DNA from: Actinomadura fibrosa
Lineage (GTDB): Bacteria > Actinomycetota > Actinomycetes > Streptosporangiales > Streptosporangiaceae
Direction of reading: 5' to 3'
DNA length: 64,000 nt
Assembly (NCBI RefSeq): GCF_900659615.1
Contig: NZ_CAACUY010000025.1
Location: 1-64,000 of the forward strand
The notes beneath the pieces are model-generated. The model saw nothing but the letters and a program-made list of their open reading frames with translations. It was not told the origin of the DNA and made no database searches. The translations under genes were made by a program, and so were the position numbers. Shown piece after piece: positions 1 to 7,579 of this stretch. Each line of letters begins with the position of its first letter. The stretch's first letter is position 1.

Positions 1-42
1 GCACCGCCACGCGGGCACCGCCACGCGGGCACCGCCACGCGG
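1..42. repeat. 14-bp tandem repeat at the window edge
   Basis: Three exact head-to-tail copies of GCACCGCCACGCGG, followed by a partial copy. The array may extend to the left of the window. No gene is evident over it. Confidence 0.8.
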
Positions 43-473
43 GCACCGGCGGGCGACTCGGGGTACCGCGGCGCGGGCACGGCGGCGCCGGGCGGGACGC
101 GGGGCACGGTCAAGGTAGATGACCCCACGATCGGGCCGACCTCCGCCGAACCCAGTCTCCGGGGCCTGGCAGAGTGCGCGCCCTCTTCACTAGACCGGCG
201 GCATGCCGCGCGAACGTCGTGGCGGACGGCTACAGCGATCGCGAAAGGCGTCGCGCCCCTCATCGACCAACGCCCTTCTCATCTCAGTGCTCGCCCCCTC
301 GTCCTACATGCCCTCGGCGCGTTCGCGCGGCAACGCGTCACGCGACGGCATGGCGATACCGGCGCGGTGCAACCTCGGGGCGGGTGCAACCTCGGGGTGG
401 GGCGGGCCTGCGGGCGGGGCCTGGGGGTGGGTGCAGCGGGGGGTGGGTGTAGCCGGAGGGCGAGTGCGCTTAA

Positions 474-572
474 GGCCGGGCTTGGGGGGCTTGGGGCCGG
501 GCTTGGGGGGCTTGGGGCCGGGCTTGGGGGGCTTGGGGCCGGGCTTGGGGGGCTTGGGGCCGGGCTTGGGGG
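474..572. repeat. 21-bp tandem repeat (about 4.7 copies)
   Basis: The unit is a 21-mer beginning GGCCGGGCTTGGGG and ending CTTGG, repeated exactly from 474, 495, 516 and 537, with a truncated copy from 558. Because 21 is a multiple of three, it opens long low-complexity frames on both strands (a Lys-Pro-Gly-Pro type repeat on the minus strand), but I see no gene structure around it. Confidence 0.85.
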
Positions 573-1019
573 GGGGCGGGGTGCGCGGCTCTTCAGCCAG
601 GTCAGCGGATGCTCGGCAGGTCGCGGGCCTGACAGGCATGGAGCGGGCACGGCGAGTTGGAGTGGGACGCGGCAGTGGACAACGGAGGCGGGACGCGGGG
701 CGGGACGCGGCCACCGTGAAGGCAGGCGGGCCAGCGGTCGGGTCAACCTGCGTCGGATTCAGGCTTCACGCTTCACGTTCAGCGGCTTGCGGGGCCTGGG
801 CCGATCTTGTAGGGGTGGCGGAATGCGCGCCTCTTCGTCCAGACCAGCGGATACTCGGCAGGATGCGGGCGGGACACTGCTACCGGCTAGGGCGGCCTTG
901 CTCGTCGGGCCGCCTCGCACTGGCCCGCACCCCTGGGTTTGGCGGAGTGCGCACCTCGTCTACCGGAACGGCCACTTGCTAGTGGTGGTTCTTCGGGCGG
1001 CGGTGGGAGGGGTCTGGTT

Positions 1020-2570
1020 TTACGGGTCTGCGGATTGGTGGCTGTTGCGGGTGCGGCGGACCGTTCGGGCGGGTGGGGGGCGGCGGCGTAGAGCGGGGCG
1101 CAGCAACGTTCGATGGCCCCTGCGTTCCGGTGTCGTGACGGGGGGTGTGTCGTCGATGTGGTCGTGGGCGACGGTGGGGCAGGCGCTTTGGGTTTGCTGT
1201 GGTTGGTTGGTCGGGGTGGTTTCGGGGCCGCTGTGGCGGGTTGGGTCGTCCTGGTTCGCCGGTGGGTGGGTGGTCGGGGTGGTGTTGCGGCTGTCGCTTC
1301 GGGTGGTGGGGGCGGGGTCATCGAATGTGGGCATGCCTGTTTCGGCGGCGTTGATTCGTTGAGTTGTGGCTGGGGACGGGGGTGGCAGGAGGCGGTAGGT
1401 GTAGCGGCCGTCTGGGGCCTTCGTTATCTGCATCTGGTCTGGGTGGGTGTGCTTGTGGCGGTTGTGCCAGCCGCAGCACAGGGCGAGTTGGTCGATGTCG
1501 GTGGGGCTGCCATTGAGAGCCCAGCCTTTGACGTGGTCGACTTCGCACAGCGCCCCGGGTACTTCGCAGCCTTGCACCGCGCAGGTGGAGTACAGCGTCT
1601 CTAGGACTTGGCGCTGAGCTGGGGTGGCGAAGCGGACGCGGTGTCCCAGGTAGAGGGGGATGTTGCCGCGTCCCAGGAGGAGGGGTGAGACGCCTGCCGT
1701 GAGGGCGATGCGGCGGGCTTGTACGGCGGGGATGGGGGTGCCGTCGGCGAGCCGGGCCGGGGCTTGGCCGCCGGTGAGGGTGTCCAGATCGCAGATGACG
1801 GTGACCTTGGTGGCGGTGTGTCCGCCGGACAGGACGCTGGACAACGCGGCTGCGGTCCGCTCGGAGAGGTCGCGGTGGTCGTCGGTGCCGGCGGGTTTGG
1901 CCAGGGGTCCCAGTGCGCCGTCCCAGACGGCAGCGTCTTCGGCGTTCAGCCAGCCCTTGAGGTAGCGGCCGCCGTCCAGCGACCGGGTCGAGGTGATCCA
2001 GGACCGTTCGTAGCCGCGCTTGGACTCGGGATCGGGCTTGTCGGTGCCGTCCCGTTCGGCGATCACGTCGCGGATGCGGGCACCGAACGCGGCGAGTTTT
2101 CCGGCGGAGAAACCCTGGTCGGTCATGTCCAGCAGGAGGGTCTCGGCTCTGGTGCAGTCCGCGTCGTCTAGGCGGGCGACAGCGGCGGCGATGGTGGCCG
2201 CATACCCGTAGGACAGTCGTCCGGTGGCCAGCCTCTCGGTGACGGCGGGTAGACGAGGCCGTTGGCGAGCCAGGGTGATGCGGTCAGTGGCGCGGGCCTC
2301 GCGCATGCCCATCCGGGTTCGCAGCCATGCCTTGGCGGACGGAAGGCCCCAGCGGCGCATCTCTCCGGAGACGTCCACCCTTGCGATCCGCCCGGCCAGC
2401 GCACTCTCGTGGGAGTCGATCACCCGTCCGAGCGCCTCGGCCTGCTCCATGCACGCGGAGGGACTGTCGGGCACTTCGCGGCGGGCGAGTTCGGCCGCGA
2501 TCAATGCCGCCGCGTCCACCAACTCCGTGGTGGACATCGACGCCATATCGATCATCGCTTCCGAATGCAT
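1020..2570 (-). CDS. DUF222 / HNH endonuclease domain protein
   Basis: A 516-residue protein of the actinobacterial DUF222 (13E12 repeat) family. The N-terminal 1-290 is the mostly helical DUF222 region. An HNH nuclease motif follows at about 330-375, with Cys330, Cys335 and Cys342, the core EVDHV (His346) and a second His/Asn cluster CGWHNRHKH (His369, His372), consistent with a metal-bound beta-beta-alpha nuclease fold. The last 130 residues are Thr/Pro/Arg-rich and probably disordered. These genes occur in many dispersed copies in actinomycetes, often near repeats; the natural role is not established and mobility-related functions are only suspected. It stands alone here, facing repeat-rich DNA on its 3' side. 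Confidence 0.9.
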   Translation of the reverse strand: MHSEAMIDMASMSTTELVDAAALIAAELARREVPDSPSACMEQAEALGRVIDSHESALAGRIARVDVSGEMRRWGLPSAKAWLRTRMGMREARATDRITLARQRPRLPAVTERLATGRLSYGYAATIAAAVARLDDADCTRAETLLLDMTDQGFSAGKLAAFGARIRDVIAERDGTDKPDPESKRGYERSWITSTRSLDGGRYLKGWLNAEDAAVWDGALGPLAKPAGTDDHRDLSERTAAALSSVLSGGHTATKVTVICDLDTLTGGQAPARLADGTPIPAVQARRIALTAGVSPLLLGRGNIPLYLGHRVRFATPAQRQVLETLYSTCAVQGCEVPGALCEVDHVKGWALNGSPTDIDQLALCCGWHNRHKHTHPDQMQITKAPDGRYTYRLLPPPSPATTQRINAAETGMPTFDDPAPTTRSDSRNTTPTTHPPANQDDPTRHSGPETTPTNQPQQTQSACPTVAHDHIDDTPPVTTPERRGHRTLLRPALRRRPPPARTVRRTRNSHQSADP

Positions 2571-3019
2571 GTTCGAATACTATCCCAGGAGACGATGATA
2601 TGGCCGACGGTCCGCCCTTTTTCCGGGTTGGATTACTGTTACCGTCTAGATACGTCGTCCGTCACAACCATCGCCCCTTCAAAGTTGCAGTGATATATGT
2701 CGACTTTGAGCCCTTGCATCGTTTTGTTCGGATTTGGCGATTTGCTTCGCATACGGCAGAGAGTTGGCTTGGCCGCTGTGGGGCTTGGACGTGGTTGCTG
2801 TGGTGGTCTTGGACGTGCGGTGGGGGCGGCGCGTCGGTGCGGGGCAGGCGGAGCCTGCCGTTGTGCGCTGCCCCAGGGGCCGTAGAGGCTCCGAAGTCAA
2901 GGGTGGGCCGGAGGCCCATCGCGAAGCGACGCGAAGCGCCCTTGACTTTGGAGGGACGGCCCCGTACGCAGCGCCGCCCCCACCGCCCCCGTTGCCCTTA
3001 CAGCGCTTGCCCTTGTCGA
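2571..3019. other. Intergenic region with an AT-richer patch
   Basis: Between the start of the DUF222 gene and the end of the DUF397 gene. The part from about 2600 to 2760 is markedly less GC-rich than the rest of the window and probably holds the promoter of the DUF222 gene. The right part contains a palindromic element at 2894-2948. I find no gene in it. Confidence 0.5.
2894..2948. repeat. REP-like palindromic element
   Basis: Ten-base arms AAGTCAAGGG (2894-2903) and CCCTTGACTT (2939-2948) enclose an inner hairpin GGGCC-GGA-GGCCC and a short GCGAAGCGAC/GCGAAGCG direct repeat. A long stem of this kind with a GC-rich interior is typical of small dispersed palindromic elements. It could also act as a terminator for the minus-strand DUF397 gene. 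Confidence 0.55.
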
Positions 3020-3229
3020 TTACTCGGTTCCCCGCACTCGATTCATCAGATCACGTGCCGCGACCGGAGTGAGGGCGATTACAGGCCCATTCGGGTTCTT
3101 CGAGTCTCGAACTACTACACATCCCCACTGCACGCCGACTTCGACGCATTCGCCGCCAGTGCCGTCACTGTGACTACTCTTCCGCCACGTCACCACTGGC
3201 CGGTCAAGTTGACTCACGGTACTCCTCAC
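3020..3229 (-). CDS. DUF397 domain protein
   Basis: A 69-residue DUF397 protein. The family signature is clear: W-R-K-S-S-H-S near residue 15, a GGxCVEV block, then a VVVRDSKNP(N)GP segment and a C-terminal helix. Members are usually encoded next to an Scr1-type helix-turn-helix protein and are thought to act with it as a regulatory pair in actinomycete development. The start lies inside the 3' end of the upstream HTH gene (26-bp overlap), so the two are translationally coupled. The DUF397 frame itself is intact although its partner carries an internal stop. Confidence 0.9.
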   Translation of the reverse strand: MRSTVSQLDRPVVTWRKSSHSDGTGGECVEVGVQWGCVVVRDSKNPNGPVIALTPVAARDLMNRVRGTE

Positions 3230-4058
3230 GCATCAACCTCATGAAGTCGATGGACTCGGCTCGATTGAGAGCTTCGCTCACCACTGATGTGAAATGTACC
3301 CCCGCCTTGAAGACAATCGCCCGATCCTCGATGAATTGGCTGACACTCCCCGTCTCGGTGTACATGAGATCAGGATCCTTCGGGAAACTGAGCAGGATGA
3401 AGCCCCCGGCCAGGGCGATGGGGGTGACGCTCTCGAACGGCATAACCCTCACCTGCACAGACGGCGTCTGCGCCATGGCGATCAGATGGTCGATCTGAGC
3501 CGTCATGACTGCCGATCCACCCACTGGCCGCCGGAATGCGGACTCGTCCAGGACGAACATCGCCTCCGGGGACTTGTCGCGGATCAGCAGGGCCCGCCGC
3601 TCCATGCGCACCGCCACCCGCGCGGCCGACGTCTCGGCCGGTGCGCTGGGATCCATGATCGCGCGAGCGTAGTCCTCGGTCTACAGAAGACCTGGAACGA
3701 TCTGGGCCGCGAAGCAGCGGATCCCGATAGCCCTGGACTCCTGTTCGAGATAAGACTCGAAACCGGGACGCAGGGCGCGGTGTTGGCCGGCGCGGCGGAT
3801 GGCGGTGTAGAGGCGGTGGAAGTGGCCGTCGTTCTCCTCCCAGCCGTCGGTCTTGAAGTAGGTGTCCAGGTCGAGGGCCGCTTGTTCGGACGCGGGCTTG
3901 TCGGCCTTTTCGAGCTGGCAGACCCACTGCGGGGAGCAGCCGAGGGCCTTGGCGAGCTGGCTCATGGACAGGCCCGCGCGCAGGCGGAGGCGGCGGAGTT
4001 CCTGGCCGAAGTGGACGCGCAGGGCATCCGGATCTTGTTCCTGCTGGTCGCTGGCCAT
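3204..4058 (-). pseudogene. Scr1-type HTH regulator interrupted by an in-frame TAG
   Basis: Read from ATG 4058, the frame encodes an N-terminal HTH (about residues 8-65: LRVHFGQELRRLRLRAG, then SMSQLAKALGCSPQWVCQLEK) and the start of the family's C-terminal DUF5753 domain, up to IVPGLL. A TAG stop follows at 3683-3681. The same frame then resumes without any shift as TEDYARAIMDP and runs to 3204, giving the rest of the domain. In this family LL is normally followed by Gln-Thr-Glu-x-Tyr-Ala, so a single CAG-to-TAG change explains the break. Total length with the stop ignored would be 284 residues, normal for the family. The downstream half could restart at ATG 3656. A sequencing error or a pseudogene are both possible. 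Confidence 0.85.
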
Positions 4059-4214
4059 GTCAGGGGCCTCCGGCCTCGGTTGGCGGGGGGGAACGAGGTG
4101 CTGGACGTCCAGTAGATGACGCTTCATAGCCGAGAGTAATGGCTCGGTAGCAGTCTGTCCTGAACACGAGTAAGGCCGGCGCCTCGTCCGGCCTGGGAAA
4201 GGGACGGATGCGTC

Positions 4215-4564
4215 ATGAAGAACGCGGAAACGGCCGCCGTCGAGCGGGACTTCCCCGCTTGGATGGTGTGGGTTCACGGCAGGGCGTGTTCTGGGGCGCC
4301 GTCCGGCGGGATCCGAGGCCGCAGCTGACCCCGACCGTCATCGCCGATTCCGAGGACGAGTTGCGCGCGATGCTGACGCGCCAAGCAGCGGAACAAGCCT
4401 TGGGGCAAGCGGCGGAACGACCGGCGGTGGGGCGACCGGCGGTGGGGCGACCGGCGGTGGGGCGACCGGCGGTGGGGCGACCGGCGGTGGGGCGACCGGC
4501 GGTGGGGCGACCGGCGGTGGGGCGAGCGGTAGGACGAGCGGCGGGAGATGGCCAGGGGCGGTGA
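4215..4564 (+). pseudogene. Small Scr1-locus partner protein, probably frameshifted
   Basis: From ATG 4215 the frame reads MKNAETAAVERDFPAWMVWVHG, the usual beginning of small proteins divergent from Scr1 regulators, but it soon runs to a stop at 4328. The continuation expected from such proteins (WGAVRRDPRPQLTPT, then ADSEDELRAMLTRQAAEQ) lies in another frame of the same DNA and ends at TGA 4564. Restoring one base near 4278-4281 would join the two. An alternative start at ATG 4208 puts an implausible N-terminus on the second frame. The C-terminus is extended by a seven-fold PAVGR repeat. It is divergent from the broken HTH gene at 4058 and overlaps the next gene by 4 bp. Confidence 0.6.
4420..4524. 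repeat. 15-bp tandem repeat, 7 exact copies
   Basis: Seven perfect copies of ACCGGCGGTGGGGCG. In the frame of the overlapping small gene it encodes PAVGR repeated seven times, so copy-number change would not alter the frame. Confidence 0.95.
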
Positions 4565-4800
4565 GGCCGGACACGAGCCCGGTGCCTTGGGGTCCGATCC
4601 CGGGGCTCAGGGTCTGGTACGGCCTCTACACCGGATCGTGGTGGGCGTTCGTACCCGGTCGTCCCGACCGGCTGATCGAGGCGCCCTCCCCCGGCCTGCT
4701 CCTCCAGAAGCTCGCGCGGGTGGCCTGCGTGGACACGCCACTCACGTCCAGGCGCCATCGGTCAGGAATCGAGAAGCGTTCGCCCTCGCCCCCTACGTAG
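4561..4800 (+). CDS. Small protein of an Scr1-type locus
   Basis: A 79-residue protein starting at GTG 4561, which overlaps the stop of the preceding small gene as GTGA and so suggests translational coupling. The sequence is compact and Trp/Tyr-rich at the N-terminus (VPWGPIPGLRVWYGLYTG, then SWWAFVPGRPDRLIEAPSP), followed by a basic Ser/Pro-rich tail. It has no transmembrane segment or catalytic motif I can name. It resembles small proteins often found beside Scr1/DUF397 genes in actinomycetes, but its function is unknown to me. Confidence 0.6.
   Translation: MRPDTSPVPWGPIPGLRVWYGLYTGSWWAFVPGRPDRLIEAPSPGLLLQKLARVACVDTPLTSRRHRSGIEKRSPSPPT
4762..4776 (+). promoter_or_regulatory. Shared upstream element of VOC genes (copy 1)
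   Basis: TCAGGAATCGAGAAG, about 70 bp upstream of the VOC gene start at 4845. The identical 15-mer precedes two other VOC genes in the window (27636-27650 on the minus strand and 49504-49518). It is probably part of a promoter or activator site. Here it falls inside the 3' end of the preceding small gene. Confidence 0.6.
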
Positions 4801-4844
4801 CGTCATCTTCAACGGAGCGCATCGCGAATACGGGAGGCATGACG

Positions 4845-5258
4845 ATGAAGGCACACGTGAGCTCGATCCTGCTCGGCGTCCGGGACATGGACCGGGCCAA
4901 GCGGTTCTACACCGAAGGGCTCGGCTGGAAGATCAAGAACGACTGGGGCGTCTCGGTGTTCTTCGAGGCGGACGGTGCCTCGCCGGTCGGCTTCTACGGC
5001 CGCGACGGCCTGGCCGAGCAGGTGGGGACGAGGCCCGAGGGCAGCGGTTTCAGCGGGCTGGTCCTCACGTACGTCGTCCGCAGCGAGGCCCGCGTCGACG
5101 AGATCATCGCGGAGGCGCAGAAGGCCGGCGCCACGGTCCTCAAGCCCGCCGGCGCCCTGCCCTGGGGCGGGTACGGCGGCACCTTCGCCGACCCCGAGGG
5201 CTACATCTGGAGCCTCGGCTACAGCGACCAGGGCGAGGACCAGCCTTACGCGGAGTAA
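4845..5258 (+). CDS. VOC (glyoxalase-fold) family protein
   Basis: A 137-residue single-domain vicinal oxygen chelate protein. It opens with the canonical beta-strand (HVSSILLGVRDMDRAKRFYT, EGLGWKI) and closes with the second-half signature GGTFADPEGYIWSLGY. Proteins of this class include metal-dependent dioxygenases, glyoxalases and drug-binding resistance proteins; nothing here decides between them. I chose ATG 4845 because GGGAGG at 4832-4837 lies seven bases upstream; ATG 4839 would sit only one base after it. The gene is followed by a long degenerate repeat tract and a strong terminator. Confidence 0.88.
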   Translation: MKAHVSSILLGVRDMDRAKRFYTEGLGWKIKNDWGVSVFFEADGASPVGFYGRDGLAEQVGTRPEGSGFSGLVLTYVVRSEARVDEIIAEAQKAGATVLKPAGALPWGGYGGTFADPEGYIWSLGYSDQGEDQPYAE

Positions 5259-5272
5259 CTGCTGAGGGGCCC

Positions 5273-5580
5273 CTGGCCAGTACGGGAGAAGACCCTCGGC
5301 CAGTACCCAGTACGGGAGGCTCTCGGCCAGTACGGGGAGGCCCTCGGCCAGCACACGGAGGCCCCGGTCAGTGCCAGGAGGCCCCGGTCAGTGCCAGGGG
5401 GTCTCGGTCAGTGCCAGGGGGTCTCGGTCAGTGCCAGGGGGTCTCGGTCAGTATTAGGAGTCTCGGCCAGCCTCAGGGGGGCTCGGTCAGCACCAAGGAG
5501 CCTCGGCCAGCCTCAGGGGGGCTCGGCCAACACCAAGGAGCCTCGGTCAGTGCCAGGGAGCCTCGGCTAGTACAAGGGCC
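5273..5580. repeat. Degenerate ~20-bp tandem repeat tract
   Basis: About fifteen imperfect units with a consensus like CTCGGYCAGTRCCAGGGRGC. The middle has three nearly exact copies (about 5399-5458). A 40-bp higher-order unit is duplicated at about 5473-5512 and 5513-5552. The tract fills the space between the VOC gene and its terminator and carries no plausible gene. Confidence 0.85.
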
Positions 5581-5613
5581 TCGCTGCACGGGTGAGGTGA
5601 CCTGACTGAGTCA

Positions 5614-5655
5614 GTTCGGCGTCGGCGCGGCATCGCGTCGGCGCCGAACTTTTTT
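5614..5655 (+). terminator. Rho-independent terminator
   Basis: A 15-bp stem (5614-5628 with 5635-5649, two G.U pairs) starts GTTCGGCG and ends CGCCGAAC, with a six-base loop and a run of six T at 5650-5655. It ends transcription of the VOC gene and insulates the mce operon. Confidence 0.9.
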
Positions 5656-5730
5656 CTTGGGTCGGCGGCCGGTTGGGCGGCTTGCCGGCTCCCGCGCCTG
5701 TTGACCGATGGCCAATAAATGTGGCGACTC

Positions 5731-5761
5731 TATTGGCGCGTCGTCAATAACCGTCTAGGGT
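5731..5761 (+). promoter_or_regulatory. Predicted mce operon promoter with TetR-type operator
   Basis: An inverted repeat TATTGGCG-CGT-CGTCAATA (5731-5749) overlaps a possible -35 TTGGCG (5733-5738), which is 17 bp from a -10-like TAGGGT (5756-5761). The truncated-haemoglobin promoter at 17197-17227 matches it over about 35 bases with some six differences by eye. A lone GCCAATA half-site lies at 5711. This leaves roughly 150 bp of leader before the first gene. Confidence 0.65.
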
Positions 5762-5913
5762 GTCCGTGCCCGGGTCGAGTTCGGGAGGCGAGTGGGCTGG
5801 CGAGGCCGGGGCGAGGTCCTGGGGGTGAAGAGGAAGTCGGGGCGGGTCCTCCGAGTGAGGTTGCCGGAGGGGGTCCGGGGGTTGGCGGTCCGAAGTGAAG
5901 GAGGTGTCGCGCC

Positions 5914-6699
5914 TTGTCCGTCTCGTATGTGCCGCGTCGCGTGCACGGGCTGCTCGGTGAGGTCGGGGAGCTGTTCGTCATCGCGTTGGAGGCGGTGCGC
6001 AGGACGTGGGACGTCCGGACGTGGTGGTGGGAGTTCGTCGAGCAGGCGTGGTTCCTGGCCCGCGTGACGAGCCTGCCGGTGATCCTGGTGTCGCTGCCGC
6101 TGGGAGCGACGGTCGCGCTCCAGGTCGGGCAGCTCGCCTCGCAGCTCGGTGCGCAGTCGGCGACGGGCGGCGCGGTGGTGGTCGGGCTGGTGCGGGAGGT
6201 CGCCCCGATCGCCGCGGCGCTGATCATCGCGGGGGCGGGCGGGTCGGCGATGACCGCCGACATGGGCGCACGCCGGATCCGGGACGAGCTGGCGGCGATG
6301 GAGGCGATGGCGGTCAATCCGGTGCACCGGCTGGTCACGCCGCGGCTGTGGGCGGCGAGCCTGATCTCGACGCTGCTGGCGTCCCTGGTGATCGTCGCGG
6401 GTGCGGCGGGCGGGTTCGTGTTCAACGTCCTGCTCCAGGACGTCACGCCGGGCGCCTACTTCGACGGGGCGGTGTCGCTGCTCCAGACCTCCGACCTGGT
6501 GGTGACGCTGCTGAAGTCGTGGCTGTTCGGGGTGATCGCGGCGGTGGTGGCCTGCTACATGGGGATGAACTGCGCGGCGAGCCCGGTCGGGGTGGGGCGC
6601 GCGGTGAACCGGGCGATCGTCGTGGCGTTCATGCTGGTGTTCGCCCTCAACTACGTGATCACGACGGTGTACTTCGTCGCGTTCCCGCCGAGGATCTGA
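5914..6699 (+). CDS. yrbEA: YrbE/MlaE-type permease of the mce operon (first)
   Basis: A 261-residue integral membrane permease. Proteins of this family form the channel part of ABC-type lipid importers that work with Mce proteins and an Mkl/MlaF ATPase. About five or six hydrophobic segments are visible, the first near residues 48-75. The cytoplasmic coupling region reads RRIRDELAAMEAMAVNP, a variant of the family E-x-D-A-L-x-x-M-x motif. The start is TTG 5914, supported by AAGGAGGTG at 5898-5906. It is the first gene of a ten-gene unit. No ATPase is encoded nearby, as usual for actinobacterial mce loci, where it is supplied from elsewhere. Confidence 0.93.
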   Translation: MSVSYVPRRVHGLLGEVGELFVIALEAVRRTWDVRTWWWEFVEQAWFLARVTSLPVILVSLPLGATVALQVGQLASQLGAQSATGGAVVVGLVREVAPIAAALIIAGAGGSAMTADMGARRIRDELAAMEAMAVNPVHRLVTPRLWAASLISTLLASLVIVAGAAGGFVFNVLLQDVTPGAYFDGAVSLLQTSDLVVTLLKSWLFGVIAAVVACYMGMNCAASPVGVGRAVNRAIVVAFMLVFALNYVITTVYFVAFPPRI

Positions 6700-6712
6700 G
6701 GGTGAGGCTCTG

Positions 6713-7579
6713 ATGGCCGACATCCCCTTGGCCGGAAGGATCGCGCCCCGCGTCCTGCGGACGGGCGCGTCGGCGCTGCGGCGCAGCGGGGACCTGGCGC
6801 AGTGGCCGGTGTTCGTCTGGCGCATCCTGCTGTACTCGGTCCGCGACCTGGTGCTGCGGCGCAAGTACACCCGGACGGTCGCGCGGCATGTCAGCGACGT
6901 GGTGGTGGGCGTCGGGGCGACCGTCGTCGGCGGCGGCATGATCTTCGTGATCTTCACGATGGCGTTCTTCGTCGGCACGGAGGTCGGGCTCCAGGGCTAC
7001 ACGGGGCTCCAGTCGATCGGCGCGCAGTCGTTCATGGGGCTGGTGGGGTCGTTCGCCAACGTCCGGGAGATCACGCCGGTGATCGCGGCGACGGCGCTGG
7101 CGGCGCAGTGCGGGTCGGCGTTCACCGCGGAGCTGGGCGCGATGCGGATCTCCGAGGAGATCGACGCGCTGGAGGTCATGGGCATCGGGTCGTTCGCGTA
7201 CCTGGTGTGCACGCGGGTGGTCGCGGCGCTGGTGGCGCTGGTGCCGCTGTACCTGATCGCGCTGTTCGCGAGCTTCTTCGCGACCCGGCTGATCAGCACG
7301 AGCTTCTTCGACCTGGCGCCGGGCGTCTACGACTACTACTTCCGGCTGTACCTGCCGACGATCGACCTGGTCTACAGCTCGATCAAGGTGGCGGTGTTCT
7401 CGTTCGCGGTGATCACCATCCACTGCTTCTACGGCTACTACGCCACCGGCGGCCCGGCGGGGGTCGGGCGCGCCGCCGGACGCGCGATCCGGCTGTCGAT
7501 CATCGTCATCGTCACGCTGAACCTGCTGCTGTCCTACGTGTTCTGGGGCAACGGCGCGACCGTGAGGCTCACCGGATGA
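6713..7579 (+). CDS. yrbEB: YrbE/MlaE-type permease of the mce operon (second)
   Basis: A 288-residue permease, the usual partner of the upstream YrbE protein. It has an N-terminal amphipathic stretch and about five transmembrane segments. A clear coupling motif (RISEEIDALEVMGIGSFAYL) would contact the ATPase. It starts 13 bases after the first permease and its stop overlaps the mceA start as ATGA, so the membrane subunits and Mce proteins are translated as one unit. With its partner it should form the inner-membrane lipid channel. Confidence 0.94.
   Translation: MADIPLAGRIAPRVLRTGASALRRSGDLAQWPVFVWRILLYSVRDLVLRRKYTRTVARHVSDVVVGVGATVVGGGMIFVIFTMAFFVGTEVGLQGYTGLQSIGAQSFMGLVGSFANVREITPVIAATALAAQCGSAFTAELGAMRISEEIDALEVMGIGSFAYLVCTRVVAALVALVPLYLIALFASFFATRLISTSFFDLAPGVYDYYFRLYLPTIDLVYSSIKVAVFSFAVITIHCFYGYYATGGPAGVGRAAGRAIRLSIIVIVTLNLLLSYVFWGNGATVRLTG

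Larger units (their letters stand above)
1..1019. other. Repeat-rich region without a convincing gene
   Basis: Open frames exist here on both strands, but they are products of very high GC and of the tandem repeats, and none resembles a known protein. Besides the arrays at the left edge and at 474-572, a diffuse motif recurs near 165, 577, 818 and 938: a core like GAGTGCGCGCCTCTTC, followed in two copies by a CAGCGGAT-RCTCGGCAGG stretch. It looks like decayed interspersed repeats. Confidence 0.55.

Noticed and set aside
203..982. Long open frames on both strands over the first kilobase
   Set aside because: They are created by GC bias and the 21-bp repeat; translations are repetitive or lack any family resemblance, and no ribosome-binding site is convincing.
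4420..4524. Possible CRISPR array
   Set aside because: The units are directly adjacent, with no spacers of unique sequence, and there are no cas genes.
5273..5580. Possible CRISPR or tRNA-like structure
   Set aside because: The repeats are degenerate and contiguous, without conserved repeats separated by unique spacers, and no tRNA fold is apparent.
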